Assembly (NCBI GenBank): GCA_025363755.1
Contig: JANYLQ010000027.1
Span: 41,136 to 105,135 of the forward strand
Direction of reading: 5' to 3'
Source of the DNA: Hyphomicrobiales bacterium
Lineage (GTDB): Bacteria; Pseudomonadota; Alphaproteobacteria; Rhizobiales; Aestuariivirgaceae
Length of the DNA stretch: 64,000 nt
The notes below the pieces were generated by a model. The model did not search any database and was not told the DNA's origin. It was given only the letters and a program-made list of their open reading frames with translations. The position numbers and the translations under genes were made by a program. Positions within the stretch are counted from its first letter, which is position 1, and every line of letters starts with the position of its first letter. Of the stretch, positions 41,085 to 49,336 are shown piece by piece.

Positions 41085-42149
41085 TTAAGTCGCTTTCCAC
41101 CAGCTTGCGGATTGCATCTCTTTAAGGCGCGAAACGGTGCGGCCAAATTCCTTGGCGTGTTGTCCCGCTGGATAAAGTTTTTCGGGTGGGGCAGCGGCGG
41201 AGATTACGAGCTTGGTTTTTGAGTCATAAAAAGTATCGATCATCAGAATAAAGCGCTTGGCCTCGTTTCGGTTGCTGGCTTTTATGATCGGAATATCGTC
41301 GATAAAGATGGTGCGAAAGTTGCGGGCCAGAGCCAGATAATCGGGAGCGCCCAAGGGGTGTTCGCAGAGTTCGGCGAAAGTGAAGCGCGCGCAACCACGG
41401 GCGGATTTGGGCACAACCAGCGTACGGCCTAAAACTTCGATGGCCTTTGATTCACCTGCGGAATGATCGGTCAGTTCATCCCAAATGGCGTTCATTTCGG
41501 ATATGTTATTACCCACCAGATAAGTCTGGCGCGACGACATCCGGCCCAAACGATAATCCACTCCATCGCCCATATGGATCACTTCGAGATGTTCATTCAT
41601 CCATGCAATGAAGGGAATGAACAGCTGGCGGTTGAGGCCTTCCTTATACAATCCATCAGGCGGTAGATTGGATGTCGTGACGATGCAGACACCGCGCGCA
41701 TCGAGTGCTTCAAACAATCGACCAATGATCATGGCATCAGCAATATCGCTGATTTGCATTTCATCTAGGCACAGGAGTTTTGTTCTGGATGCAAGATCAT
41801 CTGCGATGTCGGCGATGACATCATCGGATTTGAGCGTTGCGCGCTTGGCGTGAATGTCCTGCATGAAAGCATGAAAGTGAATGCGCTGTTTGGGCAGACT
41901 GGTGATGCTGGCAAAAAATAAATCCATGAGAAATGTTTTGCCGCGCCCAACGTCGCCGTGAATATAAAGGCCACGCAAGGTGGGTTTTAACGGCGACTTG
42001 AAAAGGCGGTTGATAAAATTATTGGGTTTCGGGATTTGATTGAGTTGGTCCGAAAGCGTCACCAGTTTCGCCAGTACATGCAATTGTGCTGCATCAGGCT
42101 TTACTTTGCCAGATTCAAGCAGTGCTGCATATGATTTTGCTAACCCCAT
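41085..42149 (-). CDS. zapE: AFG1/ZapE family ATPase
   Basis: A 354-residue AAA-type ATPase. ZapE binds the division ring in E. coli, and the mitochondrial relative AFG1/LACE1 acts in respiratory-chain quality control. It begins MGLAKSYAALLESGKVKPD (family start), with GLYIHGDVGRGKTFLMDLFF (Walker A) and LLCLDEMQISDIADAM (Walker B). TTSNLPPDGLYKEGLNRQLF and RFTFAELCEHPLGAPDYLAL also match the family. It lies directly upstream of mdh in the same orientation, a conserved pairing in Hyphomicrobiales, perhaps reflecting a respiratory role. That link is inference. Confidence 0.93.
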   Translation of the reverse strand: MGLAKSYAALLESGKVKPDAAQLHVLAKLVTLSDQLNQIPKPNNFINRLFKSPLKPTLRGLYIHGDVGRGKTFLMDLFFASITSLPKQRIHFHAFMQDIHAKRATLKSDDVIADIADDLASRTKLLCLDEMQISDIADAMIIGRLFEALDARGVCIVTTSNLPPDGLYKEGLNRQLFIPFIAWMNEHLEVIHMGDGVDYRLGRMSSRQTYLVGNNISEMNAIWDELTDHSAGESKAIEVLGRTLVVPKSARGCARFTFAELCEHPLGAPDYLALARNFRTIFIDDIPIIKASNRNEAKRFILMIDTFYDSKTKLVISAAAPPEKLYPAGQHAKEFGRTVSRLKEMQSASWWKAT

Positions 42150-42174
42150 AAATAAAGGCTTTTGCAGAATGCCG

Positions 42175-43455
42175 TCAGACTTTCAAGAGATGGCCGTGGG
42201 CCAAGAAAATATTCAGAAATGTAATATGAGCTGAAATGATTGAAACATAAGCGAAAGCAGAAATGCAAAGCTGCAATGATGAGAGGGGCGTTAAACCAGC
42301 ATCGATCTTGCGCGGTTTGATGTTGGCCAATATGGCTGTGCCACCAAACAAAATCAAACTGATTTGTTCATAGTATAAACCTAACCCGGTAATCAGCACG
42401 CCTATGGTGATCAAGCCCCAGGATGCTTTGCTGCCAATCAGACGGGCCAAAACCGAACGTAATGCAACGCCGCCATCCAAAGGCTCTGCTGGCAAGAGAT
42501 TGAAGATGTTTATACCTGCAGTCATCAAACCGAGAATTGCCAGAATGGGTTGTATGGGTTGGCCAAGGAAATAGGGCAATGCGCAGACAAAACCCAAGAC
42601 CACAGAAACCCCTGGGCCCATCAGCGCCGCAAATACAGATTGGCCCTGACTTTCAAATGGCAGGCGCGGCATGGCCAGTGCGCCCAAGAAAGGCAGGAAC
42701 ACCATACGGCCCCAAGGTTGGCCAATCAATTTATAAGCAAGGAGATGACCGAATTCATGGACGAAAAGTGCTCCAATCAGCAGACCACCAACTGACAAAC
42801 CCATCATGACTGCGGGGTAGGTTCCGACCTTAGAAGCTAATGCTAGCCCGATCATGGCTGCGAATGTCGCAAGCGTGAGGAGCATTGTTACAATGGTAAT
42901 TGCCGCTGAGATCATTTGGTAAGGGCGTTCATTTGGCTTTCCGGTTTCAGCCTGGCCCTTAATGCGGTAGGCACCGCCCCAGAGATCAGCTCTTGCCAAG
43001 AGTTGCGCCAAGAAAGGGCGTGGCCCCCAATAGTAAACCGTGTCGAGTCTGGTGCCTGCGTTTTCGGGCGTCAGCTTATGTGTCAGACGCAGCAACTCAT
43101 TGCGCTCGGATTTGCCCTCGAGATCTGCTCGGGTGAGCTCAAGCACTTGGTTTTTGATATTTTCGGTCACGCGAAAAAGCGCTTGGAACTGTCGACTTTG
43201 GGCGTTGCCAATCGTGGTGGTAAATATCTTGCGGTATGTTTGTGTCGCTTCGTCAACGCGTTCTGTGAGAACTGTTGTGCGACCCCAGTTTTCCAGTTTG
43301 CCATCTTGAACCGCCAGCAGAGGCCACAGCTTTTCGGGCGTTACATCGATCCACAGGCTGGCACGGGGTGTGACTTTCATGCGGAAGGCTAAAAGCAAAA
43401 GCAAAAATACGGTGAGCGGGACTTCAGGCCCGATATGAGTGAAAATACTAAACAT
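42175..43455 (-). CDS. Site-2 protease (M50) family membrane protein with N-terminal SRPBCC-like domain
   Basis: A 426-residue membrane metalloprotease candidate with unusual architecture. After a short hydrophobic N-terminus, residues about 30-165 look like a SRPBCC/START-type lipid-binding domain (ASLWIDVTPEKLWPLL, LTHKLTPENAGTRLDTVYYW). A multi-helix M50 region follows, with GALFVHEFGHLLAYKL (zinc motif HExxH-like, H-E-F-G-H) and INIFNLLPAEPLDGG (third zinc ligand Asp). LPFLGALAMPRLP lies between. Start ATG 43455 is used; an upstream TTG is less likely. Its substrate is unknown. The fusion suggests a protease that senses a lipid or hydrophobic ligand, which is inference only. Confidence 0.82.
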   Translation of the reverse strand: MFSIFTHIGPEVPLTVFLLLLLAFRMKVTPRASLWIDVTPEKLWPLLAVQDGKLENWGRTTVLTERVDEATQTYRKIFTTTIGNAQSRQFQALFRVTENIKNQVLELTRADLEGKSERNELLRLTHKLTPENAGTRLDTVYYWGPRPFLAQLLARADLWGGAYRIKGQAETGKPNERPYQMISAAITIVTMLLTLATFAAMIGLALASKVGTYPAVMMGLSVGGLLIGALFVHEFGHLLAYKLIGQPWGRMVFLPFLGALAMPRLPFESQGQSVFAALMGPGVSVVLGFVCALPYFLGQPIQPILAILGLMTAGINIFNLLPAEPLDGGVALRSVLARLIGSKASWGLITIGVLITGLGLYYEQISLILFGGTAILANIKPRKIDAGLTPLSSLQLCISAFAYVSIISAHITFLNIFLAHGHLLKV

Positions 43456-43519
43456 GAAAACCCCGCGCAATTGTGGGCAATCTAGCTGGACAATCCTTAA
43501 CAGCTTACGAAATTTCGGT

Positions 43520-44131
43520 TCACTTTTCGATCAATGCCACGTTAGGGCTGGCGGTTTTGGCCATATGGCCGCTTTGGCGTGGATCGTCATGGATTTCGAC
43601 CATGAGAGAGTAGGGGGTGAAGCCAGAGCGTTTGTAGAAGGCGACTGCCGTTGGATGATCAAAATGACAGGTGTGCACCCAAAAGCGATTAATGGGTTTT
43701 TCCCAAGCCTTGGTGATGGCAATGTTCATCAGTGTGCGGCCTAAGCCCAATCCTATTGTGTCTGGAGTGAGACCGAAGAATGCCAACTCGCAATTTGGCA
43801 TTTCGGTGAAGTTCAGCTCCAACATGCCAACTGGCTTTTCATTTTGGCAAAGCGCGTAAGATTCAACCTGCGGATTATCCAATATAGCAGCGAGTTTTTC
43901 ATCAGAGATAAACAAGCGCGAGAACCACATATTGTCTTCGCCGATGGCTTTAAAGAGGGTGCGGAACGTTGCCAAATCTGCACTTGTAAAGCGCCGCAAA
44001 GAAAAACCGTCTGGCAGGCTTGTGGCCTTCGTAGACGGTTTTGATAGCATTTCCAAACACGTCACCACATTCGCCAATTTGCCTTTTGGAAGTTCGTAAT
44101 AGCCATCGGGCAAATTGAGCGGTTGTGTCAT
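43520..44131 (-). CDS. GNAT family N-acetyltransferase
   Basis: A 203-residue acetyltransferase. GFSLRRFTSADLATFRTLF is the first strand-helix, PVGMLELNFTEMPNCELAFF the central sheet, TIGLGLGRTLMNIAITKAW the acetyl-CoA loop (G-x-G-x-G-R-T-like), and FDHPTAVAFYKRSGFTPYS the C-terminal part. The start ATG 44131 leaves seven bases after the mmsA stop; a GTG 13 codons upstream would overlap mmsA. It could be co-transcribed with mmsA. The substrate is unknown, and no link with inositol or valine catabolism is visible in the protein itself. Confidence 0.85.
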   Translation of the reverse strand: MTQPLNLPDGYYELPKGKLANVVTCLEMLSKPSTKATSLPDGFSLRRFTSADLATFRTLFKAIGEDNMWFSRLFISDEKLAAILDNPQVESYALCQNEKPVGMLELNFTEMPNCELAFFGLTPDTIGLGLGRTLMNIAITKAWEKPINRFWVHTCHFDHPTAVAFYKRSGFTPYSLMVEIHDDPRQSGHMAKTASPNVALIEK

Positions 44132-44138
44132 AACGGGG

Positions 44139-45638
44139 TTAGCGCATAGTTGGAATTGAGAACTGCGCACCTTCCTTGGTTCCAGATGGCCAACGCGAGG
44201 TTACGGTTTTGGTTTTGGTATAGAAACGAATTGAATCAGGCCCGTGCTGATTGAGATCGCCAAAGCTGGAGGCCTTCCAACCCCCGAATGTGTGATAGGC
44301 GAGTGGAACAGGAATTGGCACGTTAATGCCAATCATGCCAACCTGCACTTTTGACGCAAAGTCACGCGCCGCATCACCATCACGGGTATAGATGGCAACG
44401 CCATTGCCATATTCATGATCATTGCAAAGGCCCAAAGCTTCTTCATAAGTTTTGGCACGCAGCACGCCGAGCACTGGGCCAAAAATTTCTTCCTTATAGA
44501 TGCGCATATCCTTGGTTACATTGTCGAACAAAGTGCCGCCGAGAAAATAGCCATTTTCATAGCCCTGCATTTTGAAGCCACGCCCATCAACGGCCAGTGT
44601 TGCGCCTTCTTTCACACCGATGTCGATGTAACCCTTCACACGGTCTAAAGCCATTTTAGTGACCAAGGGGCCGTAATCAGCTTCGCGGTCAGTTGAAAGG
44701 CCAACCTTTAGTTTTTCAACACGTGGAATAAGTTTTTCCATCAGGGCATTGGCGGTGGCTTCACCCACTGGAACAGCAACTGAGATTGCCATGCAGCGTT
44801 CTCCTGCTGAGCCATAGCCAGCGCCGATCAAAGCATCGACGGCTTGATTCATGTCGGCATCCGGCATGATGACCATGTGGTTTTTTGCGCCACCAAAGCA
44901 TTGTGCGCGTTTGCCTGTGGCAGTCGCACCTGCATAAACATATTGTGCAATGGCGGTTGAGCCCACAAAGCCCACAGCTTTGATGTCTGGGTCATTCAGT
45001 ATGGCATCAACCGATTCTTTATCGCCATTCACAACATTCAAAATGCCGGGTGGAAGACCTGCTTCGAGAAACAGCTCAGCAATGCGCATGGGACAGGATG
45101 GATCGCGCTCGGATGGCTTCAGGATAAACGCGTTGCCCACAGCGATGGCTGGTGCACATTTCCACAAGGGGATCATGGCGGGGAAATTGAACGGCGTGAT
45201 GCCCGCAACAACGCCCAAGGCTTGGCGCATGGAATACATATCAATGCCAGGGCCTGCTGCATCGGTGAATTCACCCTTCACAAGATGCGGCACGCCGCAG
45301 GCAAATTCAGCCACTTCAACGCCGCGCTGCAAATCGCCCAAAGCGTCAGGAACGGTTTTGCCGTGTTCCATTGAAATTAGGGTTGCCAATTCTTCCTTGT
45401 GCTTGTTGGCTAATTCCACGAATTTCATCGTTACACGGGCGCGAAATTGGGGGTTCTTGGCAGCCCAAGCTGGTTGTGCAGCTTTGGCGTTTTCAACGGC
45501 AGCGCGGAGTTCGGCTGTGGTGGCAAGTGCCACTTTGGCCTGCACTTCGCCTGTATTTGGATCGAATACATCAGCAAAACGCCCTGACGTGCCCTTCACA
45601 TGTTTCCCACCAATGAAGTGACCAATTTCCTTAACCAT
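44139..45638 (-). CDS. mmsA: CoA-acylating methylmalonate/malonate-semialdehyde dehydrogenase
   Basis: The enzyme oxidises malonate semialdehyde to acetyl-CoA and methylmalonate semialdehyde to propionyl-CoA, ending inositol and valine catabolism as well as beta-alanine routes. From ATG 45638 (GAGGG upstream) it begins MVKEIGHFIGGKHVKGTSG. It has ITPFNFPAMIPLWKCAPAIA, FVGSTAIAQYVY, GAKNHMVIMPDADM, the active-site Cys in GSAGERCMAISVAVPVG, and GEVQAKVALAT near the N-terminus. The length of 499 residues is normal. The adjacent iol genes make an IolA role likely. A palindrome about 100 bases upstream looks like the regulator's site. Confidence 0.95.
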   Translation of the reverse strand: MVKEIGHFIGGKHVKGTSGRFADVFDPNTGEVQAKVALATTAELRAAVENAKAAQPAWAAKNPQFRARVTMKFVELANKHKEELATLISMEHGKTVPDALGDLQRGVEVAEFACGVPHLVKGEFTDAAGPGIDMYSMRQALGVVAGITPFNFPAMIPLWKCAPAIAVGNAFILKPSERDPSCPMRIAELFLEAGLPPGILNVVNGDKESVDAILNDPDIKAVGFVGSTAIAQYVYAGATATGKRAQCFGGAKNHMVIMPDADMNQAVDALIGAGYGSAGERCMAISVAVPVGEATANALMEKLIPRVEKLKVGLSTDREADYGPLVTKMALDRVKGYIDIGVKEGATLAVDGRGFKMQGYENGYFLGGTLFDNVTKDMRIYKEEIFGPVLGVLRAKTYEEALGLCNDHEYGNGVAIYTRDGDAARDFASKVQVGMIGINVPIPVPLAYHTFGGWKASSFGDLNQHGPDSIRFYTKTKTVTSRWPSGTKEGAQFSIPTMR

Positions 45639-45735
45639 TTGAACCCTCTTTCGAACATTTGTTACATAAGCCGTAGCAGATATGAGGCTTATAAACGAGG
45701 GGATTTGAAAATGGAACAAATATTATTAATAGTTT

Positions 45736-45761
45736 TTAAATAGAATATAAATTCTATTTAA
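45736..45761. promoter_or_regulatory. Putative RpiR/IolR operator upstream of mmsA
   Basis: Perfect 11-bp arms TTAAATAGAAT (45736-45746) and ATTCTATTTAA (45751-45761) flank a 4-base centre. The palindrome overlaps the stop codon of the VOC gene and lies about 100 bases upstream of mmsA. It is too A+T-rich for a terminator. The core ATAGAAT-N4-ATTCTAT recurs with one change upstream of iolC. Assignment to the RpiR protein encoded at 51313-52131 is inferred. Confidence 0.6.
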
Positions 45762-46179
45762 GATGGACGGACGGAATCCAGAGATAGCCTTCATCATCGA
45801 GGATTATCGCTTCGCGCAGCCCATGCGGTTTATCGAGACTGCCCGCCAAAACTGTCCAGCCGCCATTTCGGGCGCGTTCCTCTGCCAGATCAGGATCACA
45901 TCCATAAACGCGGAGTTCAACGCCAATGCCGCGGGCTTCATTGCCTGCCAGAATGCCTTTGAGCTCATTGTTGCGATAAGTTTCATCCGCGTGGAACATG
46001 AAATCTTGGCCGTTCAGTTTCATGGCGGCAAAGTCCGGCGTTGCGAAGAATACAGTAGCTTCAAGCACTTGTGTTGCAAACTGCACTGAACGGGCCAAAT
46101 CCTTCACAATCAGGTTGAACCCCAGCCCACGCAGAGATTTGCCGTAATCTGAGGCCGATACCGGGGTTTCTTGAGACAT
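45754..46179 (-). CDS. VOC (glyoxalase/bleomycin-resistance fold) family protein
   Basis: A 141-residue protein with a vicinal-oxygen-chelate fold. LRGLGFNLIVKDLARSVQFA is the first beta-alpha unit, LNGQDFMFHADETYR the second strand pair, IGVELRVYGCDPDLAEERA the second half, and GLREAIILDDEGYLWIPSVH the closing strand with a candidate metal-binding Glu (EGYLWIP). Members include glyoxalases, dioxygenases and epimerases. No activity can be assigned. It sits in the inositol cluster between iolB and mmsA in the same orientation. A role as an accessory isomerase is possible but unproven. Confidence 0.8.
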   Translation of the reverse strand: MSQETPVSASDYGKSLRGLGFNLIVKDLARSVQFATQVLEATVFFATPDFAAMKLNGQDFMFHADETYRNNELKGILAGNEARGIGVELRVYGCDPDLAEERARNGGWTVLAGSLDKPHGLREAIILDDEGYLWIPSVHLK

Positions 46180-46184
46180 CAGTT

Positions 46185-46604
46185 CTAGTGACTTATCTTA
46201 TGATTGAAGAGTTCGATAGCGTCTGGATGATCATGATCGAAGCGAATTTCAACGTCAATGGCACTGCTTGTGGCCTTCACACCTTGTTGGCGTAAAGCCA
46301 GAATGAAAAAAGCGGCTGTATCACTGGCCAGCGTTTGCACGTCGACGCCATCATCGTCATCCAACGCCGATGAAATGCGGCAGGCCGCCTGTTGCACCAA
46401 ATCATTCAGTTTCTCGCGCGCCAAGGCGCAGGTTTCTTGCCAACTTTCCAAAAGGTCTGACCGCTTTAACTCGATCACCATTTTCTCTTGAAGCACGAGA
46501 GCCAGATTGCCGCGTTCCCGAATTTGCGTTATTGGCGAATTGGCCGAAGCCAAAGCCGGACAAGACAGTTTGAAATCACAACCCGCAACAAACACATTAC
46601 GCAT
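46185..46604 (-). CDS. Conserved-looking hypothetical protein in the inositol cluster
   Basis: A 139-residue protein I do not recognise. ATG 46604 has AGGTG upstream; the open frame extends further but without a ribosome site. It has no signal peptide or membrane helix. It shows a helical middle (LESWQETCALAREKLNDLVQ), an acidic run ALDDDDGVD and a His/Asp-rich C-terminus (RFDHDHPDAIELFNHKISH) that could bind metal. The stop lies 5 bases before the VOC start, so the two are probably co-transcribed. Codon use is like the neighbours, which supports a real gene. Function unknown. Confidence 0.6.
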   Translation of the reverse strand: MRNVFVAGCDFKLSCPALASANSPITQIRERGNLALVLQEKMVIELKRSDLLESWQETCALAREKLNDLVQQAACRISSALDDDDGVDVQTLASDTAAFFILALRQQGVKATSSAIDVEIRFDHDHPDAIELFNHKISH

Positions 46605-46682
46605 GATACACCTCAGACTTACAAATAGGAGTGTGCGCCGATCAAGTTGCAATATGGTTAATGCGGTTTACCTTGAGAAACG

Positions 46683-47480
46683 TCACTTTTTCATCAACCA
46701 TTCATGTTCCGGCGCATTGTGGAATTTCCAGATGCGTTTGGGGCCTGCCATTACGTTGAGATAATAAAGATCATAGCCATGCACCGTGGCGCAGGGGTGA
46801 TAACCCTTGGGCACAAGAACCACATCACCATCTTCAACTGCCATGGCTTCATCCAATTTGCGGTCATCAGAATAGACGCGTTGAAACGCAAAGCCCTGGG
46901 GTGGGTTGAGGCGGTGATAATAAGTTTCTTCAAGATATGACTCTTTCGGCAGATTATCTTTATCGTGTTTGTGTGGCGGGTAGGAAGAGGTGTTGCCATT
47001 GGGGGTGATCACCTCAACCACCAGCAAGCTTTCGGCACGCGGATCAGTTTCGGGTAAGATGTTTGTGACGTGACGGGTGTTCGAACCTTTGCCTCGCACC
47101 TCTTGGCCCAAAGTATCTGGTGCAATCACCAGCGCTTCCAGTTTGCCTTTGGCGGGAGCTGTGCAAACGCCGATGACGCAGTCGGTGGTCGCTTCAATTT
47201 TCCATTTGGATTTGGGTGGCACATAAACTGACCATGGCTTTCCTTCAAAGGGCGACATGCGCTCACCAACTTGGCCAAAGTCTTTCCCGCCGACGGTCAC
47301 TTTGCCTTTGCCGGAGATGAACACCAAACAGGTTTCGCGCTTATCATCGCTGCCCTTGGCAATCTTGCCCTTGGCGGTTTTCCAAAGATCAAAGCCCACA
47401 TATTTCCATTTCGCGGATTTAGGGGTAACGGATGTGACAAGGCCTGATTTCTTCCTTGGTTTAACGAGAAGCTTTGGCAT
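46683..47480 (-). CDS. iolB: 5-deoxy-glucuronate isomerase
   Basis: IolB isomerises 5-deoxy-glucuronate to 2-deoxy-5-keto-gluconate in myo-inositol catabolism. From ATG 47480 (GGGAA upstream) the protein starts MPKLLVKPRKKSG. Family blocks are WKYVGFDLWK, CLVFISGKGKVTVGG, and NGNTSSYPPHKHDKDNLPKE, the cupin metal motif with its His pair. ESYLEETYYHRLNPPQGFAF adds Glu and His ligands, and VLVPKGYHPCATVHGYDLYY carries the last His. The 265 residues are normal. It begins one base after the iolD stop, so iolC-iolD-iolB is a tight operon. Confidence 0.95.
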   Translation of the reverse strand: MPKLLVKPRKKSGLVTSVTPKSAKWKYVGFDLWKTAKGKIAKGSDDKRETCLVFISGKGKVTVGGKDFGQVGERMSPFEGKPWSVYVPPKSKWKIEATTDCVIGVCTAPAKGKLEALVIAPDTLGQEVRGKGSNTRHVTNILPETDPRAESLLVVEVITPNGNTSSYPPHKHDKDNLPKESYLEETYYHRLNPPQGFAFQRVYSDDRKLDEAMAVEDGDVVLVPKGYHPCATVHGYDLYYLNVMAGPKRIWKFHNAPEHEWLMKK

Positions 47481-47481
47481 T

Positions 47482-49335
47482 TCAATTTCCCAGTTTTTGT
47501 TTGGTGCGCCCTTGCTCATGTTTAGCATGTGCCGCCAAGACCGTGGGGCGCGTTGACACTTCAGGCACGCCCACATCCCACCAAGATCCACCAGCATCAG
47601 TGGTCATCATGGGGTCAGTGTCAATCACGATCACCGTGGTTCTCGTGTTTTTCTTTGAATCTTTCAATGCCAGTTCAAGCTCAGCCAATGATTTCACTTT
47701 TGATGCAATGGCACCTTGTGATGCAGCATGTGCCACAAAGTCGATGTTGGGTGAGACTTCTTGCTTTACGTTATAATCATAGAGATTGTTGAAGCGTTCG
47801 CCCCCGGTGCCATGTTGCAAGCGGTTGATGCAACCAAAACCGCGATTATCCAAAAGCACAATGGTAAGTTTTTGGCCAAGCATGATGGATGTTGCAAGTT
47901 CTGAGTTCATCATCATGTATGAACCATCGCCAATCATCACCACAACTTCCTTATCCGGCGTTGCCAGTTTAATGCCAAGTCCGCCCGCGATTTCATAACC
48001 CATGCAAGAGAAGCCATATTCCATGTGGTAGGAGCCTGGATAGCTGGCTTGCCACATTTTATGAAGTTCGCCCGGTAATCCGCCCGCAGCACCCATCACC
48101 GTAACATCGCGTCCCAATGCGCGTTGCACTGAGCCAACCACTTGAGCATCTGACGGCCGTTCTTGATTGCCTGCCACTGTATAAGTGTCGGCAACTTTCA
48201 TCCAATTTTTGAACGCGGTTTTAACCTTTACAGTCCATTCATCGGGCGCTTTCCATTTGCCGAGATTGGTCGAGAGTTCTTCGAGACCAACGCGAGCATC
48301 GCAAACCAGCGGCAGGCTGCGATGTTTATGTGCATCGAAGCTTTGAGTGTTCAAGCCAATTATTTTTGCAGTTGCGTTCTGAAACAAAGTCCAAGAGCCG
48401 GTGGTAAAATCTTGAAGTCTTGTGCCAATGGCCAACACTAAATCGGCTTCATTGCAGGCATCATTAGCTGCAGAAGTTCCAGATACACCAACGGCACCCA
48501 TGTTAAGGGAATGCGTAAACGGCAAGGATGATTTGCCTGCCTGTGTTTCGACAACTGGAATACCATGTGCATCAGCAAAAGCGCTGAGTGCTGCATTGGC
48601 CTCGGAAAAATTTACACCTCCGCCGGCAACGATGACTGGTTTCTTGGAGGCTTTAAGTGCGGCAATGGCACGCGACAGTTCATCCTCATCAGGGCGCGGT
48701 CTGCGGAAGCTCCATATCTGTTCTTCAAACATGTGAGTTGGATAATCATAAGCTTCGGCTTGCACGTCTTGGCAAAGTGAAAGTGTGACAGGGCCACATT
48801 CAGCAGGATCAGTCAGCACGGCCATGGTGCGGGCAAGTGCTGGGATCAATTGTTCAGGTCGCATGATGCGGTCGAAATAGCGCGATACAGGTTTGAAACA
48901 ATCATTGACCGACATTGTGCCATCGCCGAAATCTTCGATCTGCTGCAGAACGGGATCGGGCTTGCGATTAGCGAATATATCACCCGGCAGAAGCAGAAGT
49001 GGAATGCGGTTTACATGTGCAACCGCTGCGGCCGTTACCATGTTGATTGCACCGGGGCCAATTGAAGACGTGGCGGCCATAACGCGTTTCCGGTTAGATG
49101 CTTTGGCAAATGCGATGGCGGCCAGCGCCATGCTCTGTTCGTTTTGGCCGCGATAAGTTGGGAGTGTGTCGCGCACTTGAAACAATGCCTCACCCATGCC
49201 CACCACATTGCCGTGGCCAAAAATTGCCCAGACGCCTGCAAAGATCGGCGTCTTCTTTCCATTGATCGTGGTCATTTGGCTCGTAAGAAATTTCACGAGG
49301 GCTTGGGCGGTTGTGAGGCGGATCGTGGTGGTCAT
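47482..49335 (-). CDS. iolD: 3D-(3,5/4)-trihydroxycyclohexane-1,2-dione hydrolase
   Basis: IolD is a thiamine-diphosphate enzyme that opens the ring of trihydroxycyclohexane-dione to give 5-deoxy-glucuronate. From ATG 49335 (AGGA upstream) the 617-residue protein has the N-terminal ThDP glutamate region (YRGQNEQSMALAAIAFAKA), IPLLLLPGDIFANRKPDPVL, a central domain (PVIVAGGGVNFSEANAAL) and the ThDP/Mg motif VVVMIGDGSYMMMNSELATS. The C-terminus has LDNRGFGCINRLQHGTGGER, characteristic of IolD rather than acetolactate synthase. It is one base from both iolC and iolB. Its usual feeder, inosose dehydratase IolE, is not in the cluster. Confidence 0.96.
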   Translation of the reverse strand: MTTTIRLTTAQALVKFLTSQMTTINGKKTPIFAGVWAIFGHGNVVGMGEALFQVRDTLPTYRGQNEQSMALAAIAFAKASNRKRVMAATSSIGPGAINMVTAAAVAHVNRIPLLLLPGDIFANRKPDPVLQQIEDFGDGTMSVNDCFKPVSRYFDRIMRPEQLIPALARTMAVLTDPAECGPVTLSLCQDVQAEAYDYPTHMFEEQIWSFRRPRPDEDELSRAIAALKASKKPVIVAGGGVNFSEANAALSAFADAHGIPVVETQAGKSSLPFTHSLNMGAVGVSGTSAANDACNEADLVLAIGTRLQDFTTGSWTLFQNATAKIIGLNTQSFDAHKHRSLPLVCDARVGLEELSTNLGKWKAPDEWTVKVKTAFKNWMKVADTYTVAGNQERPSDAQVVGSVQRALGRDVTVMGAAGGLPGELHKMWQASYPGSYHMEYGFSCMGYEIAGGLGIKLATPDKEVVVMIGDGSYMMMNSELATSIMLGQKLTIVLLDNRGFGCINRLQHGTGGERFNNLYDYNVKQEVSPNIDFVAHAASQGAIASKVKSLAELELALKDSKKNTRTTVIVIDTDPMMTTDAGGSWWDVGVPEVSTRPTVLAAHAKHEQGRTKQKLGN

Positions 49336-49336
49336 T

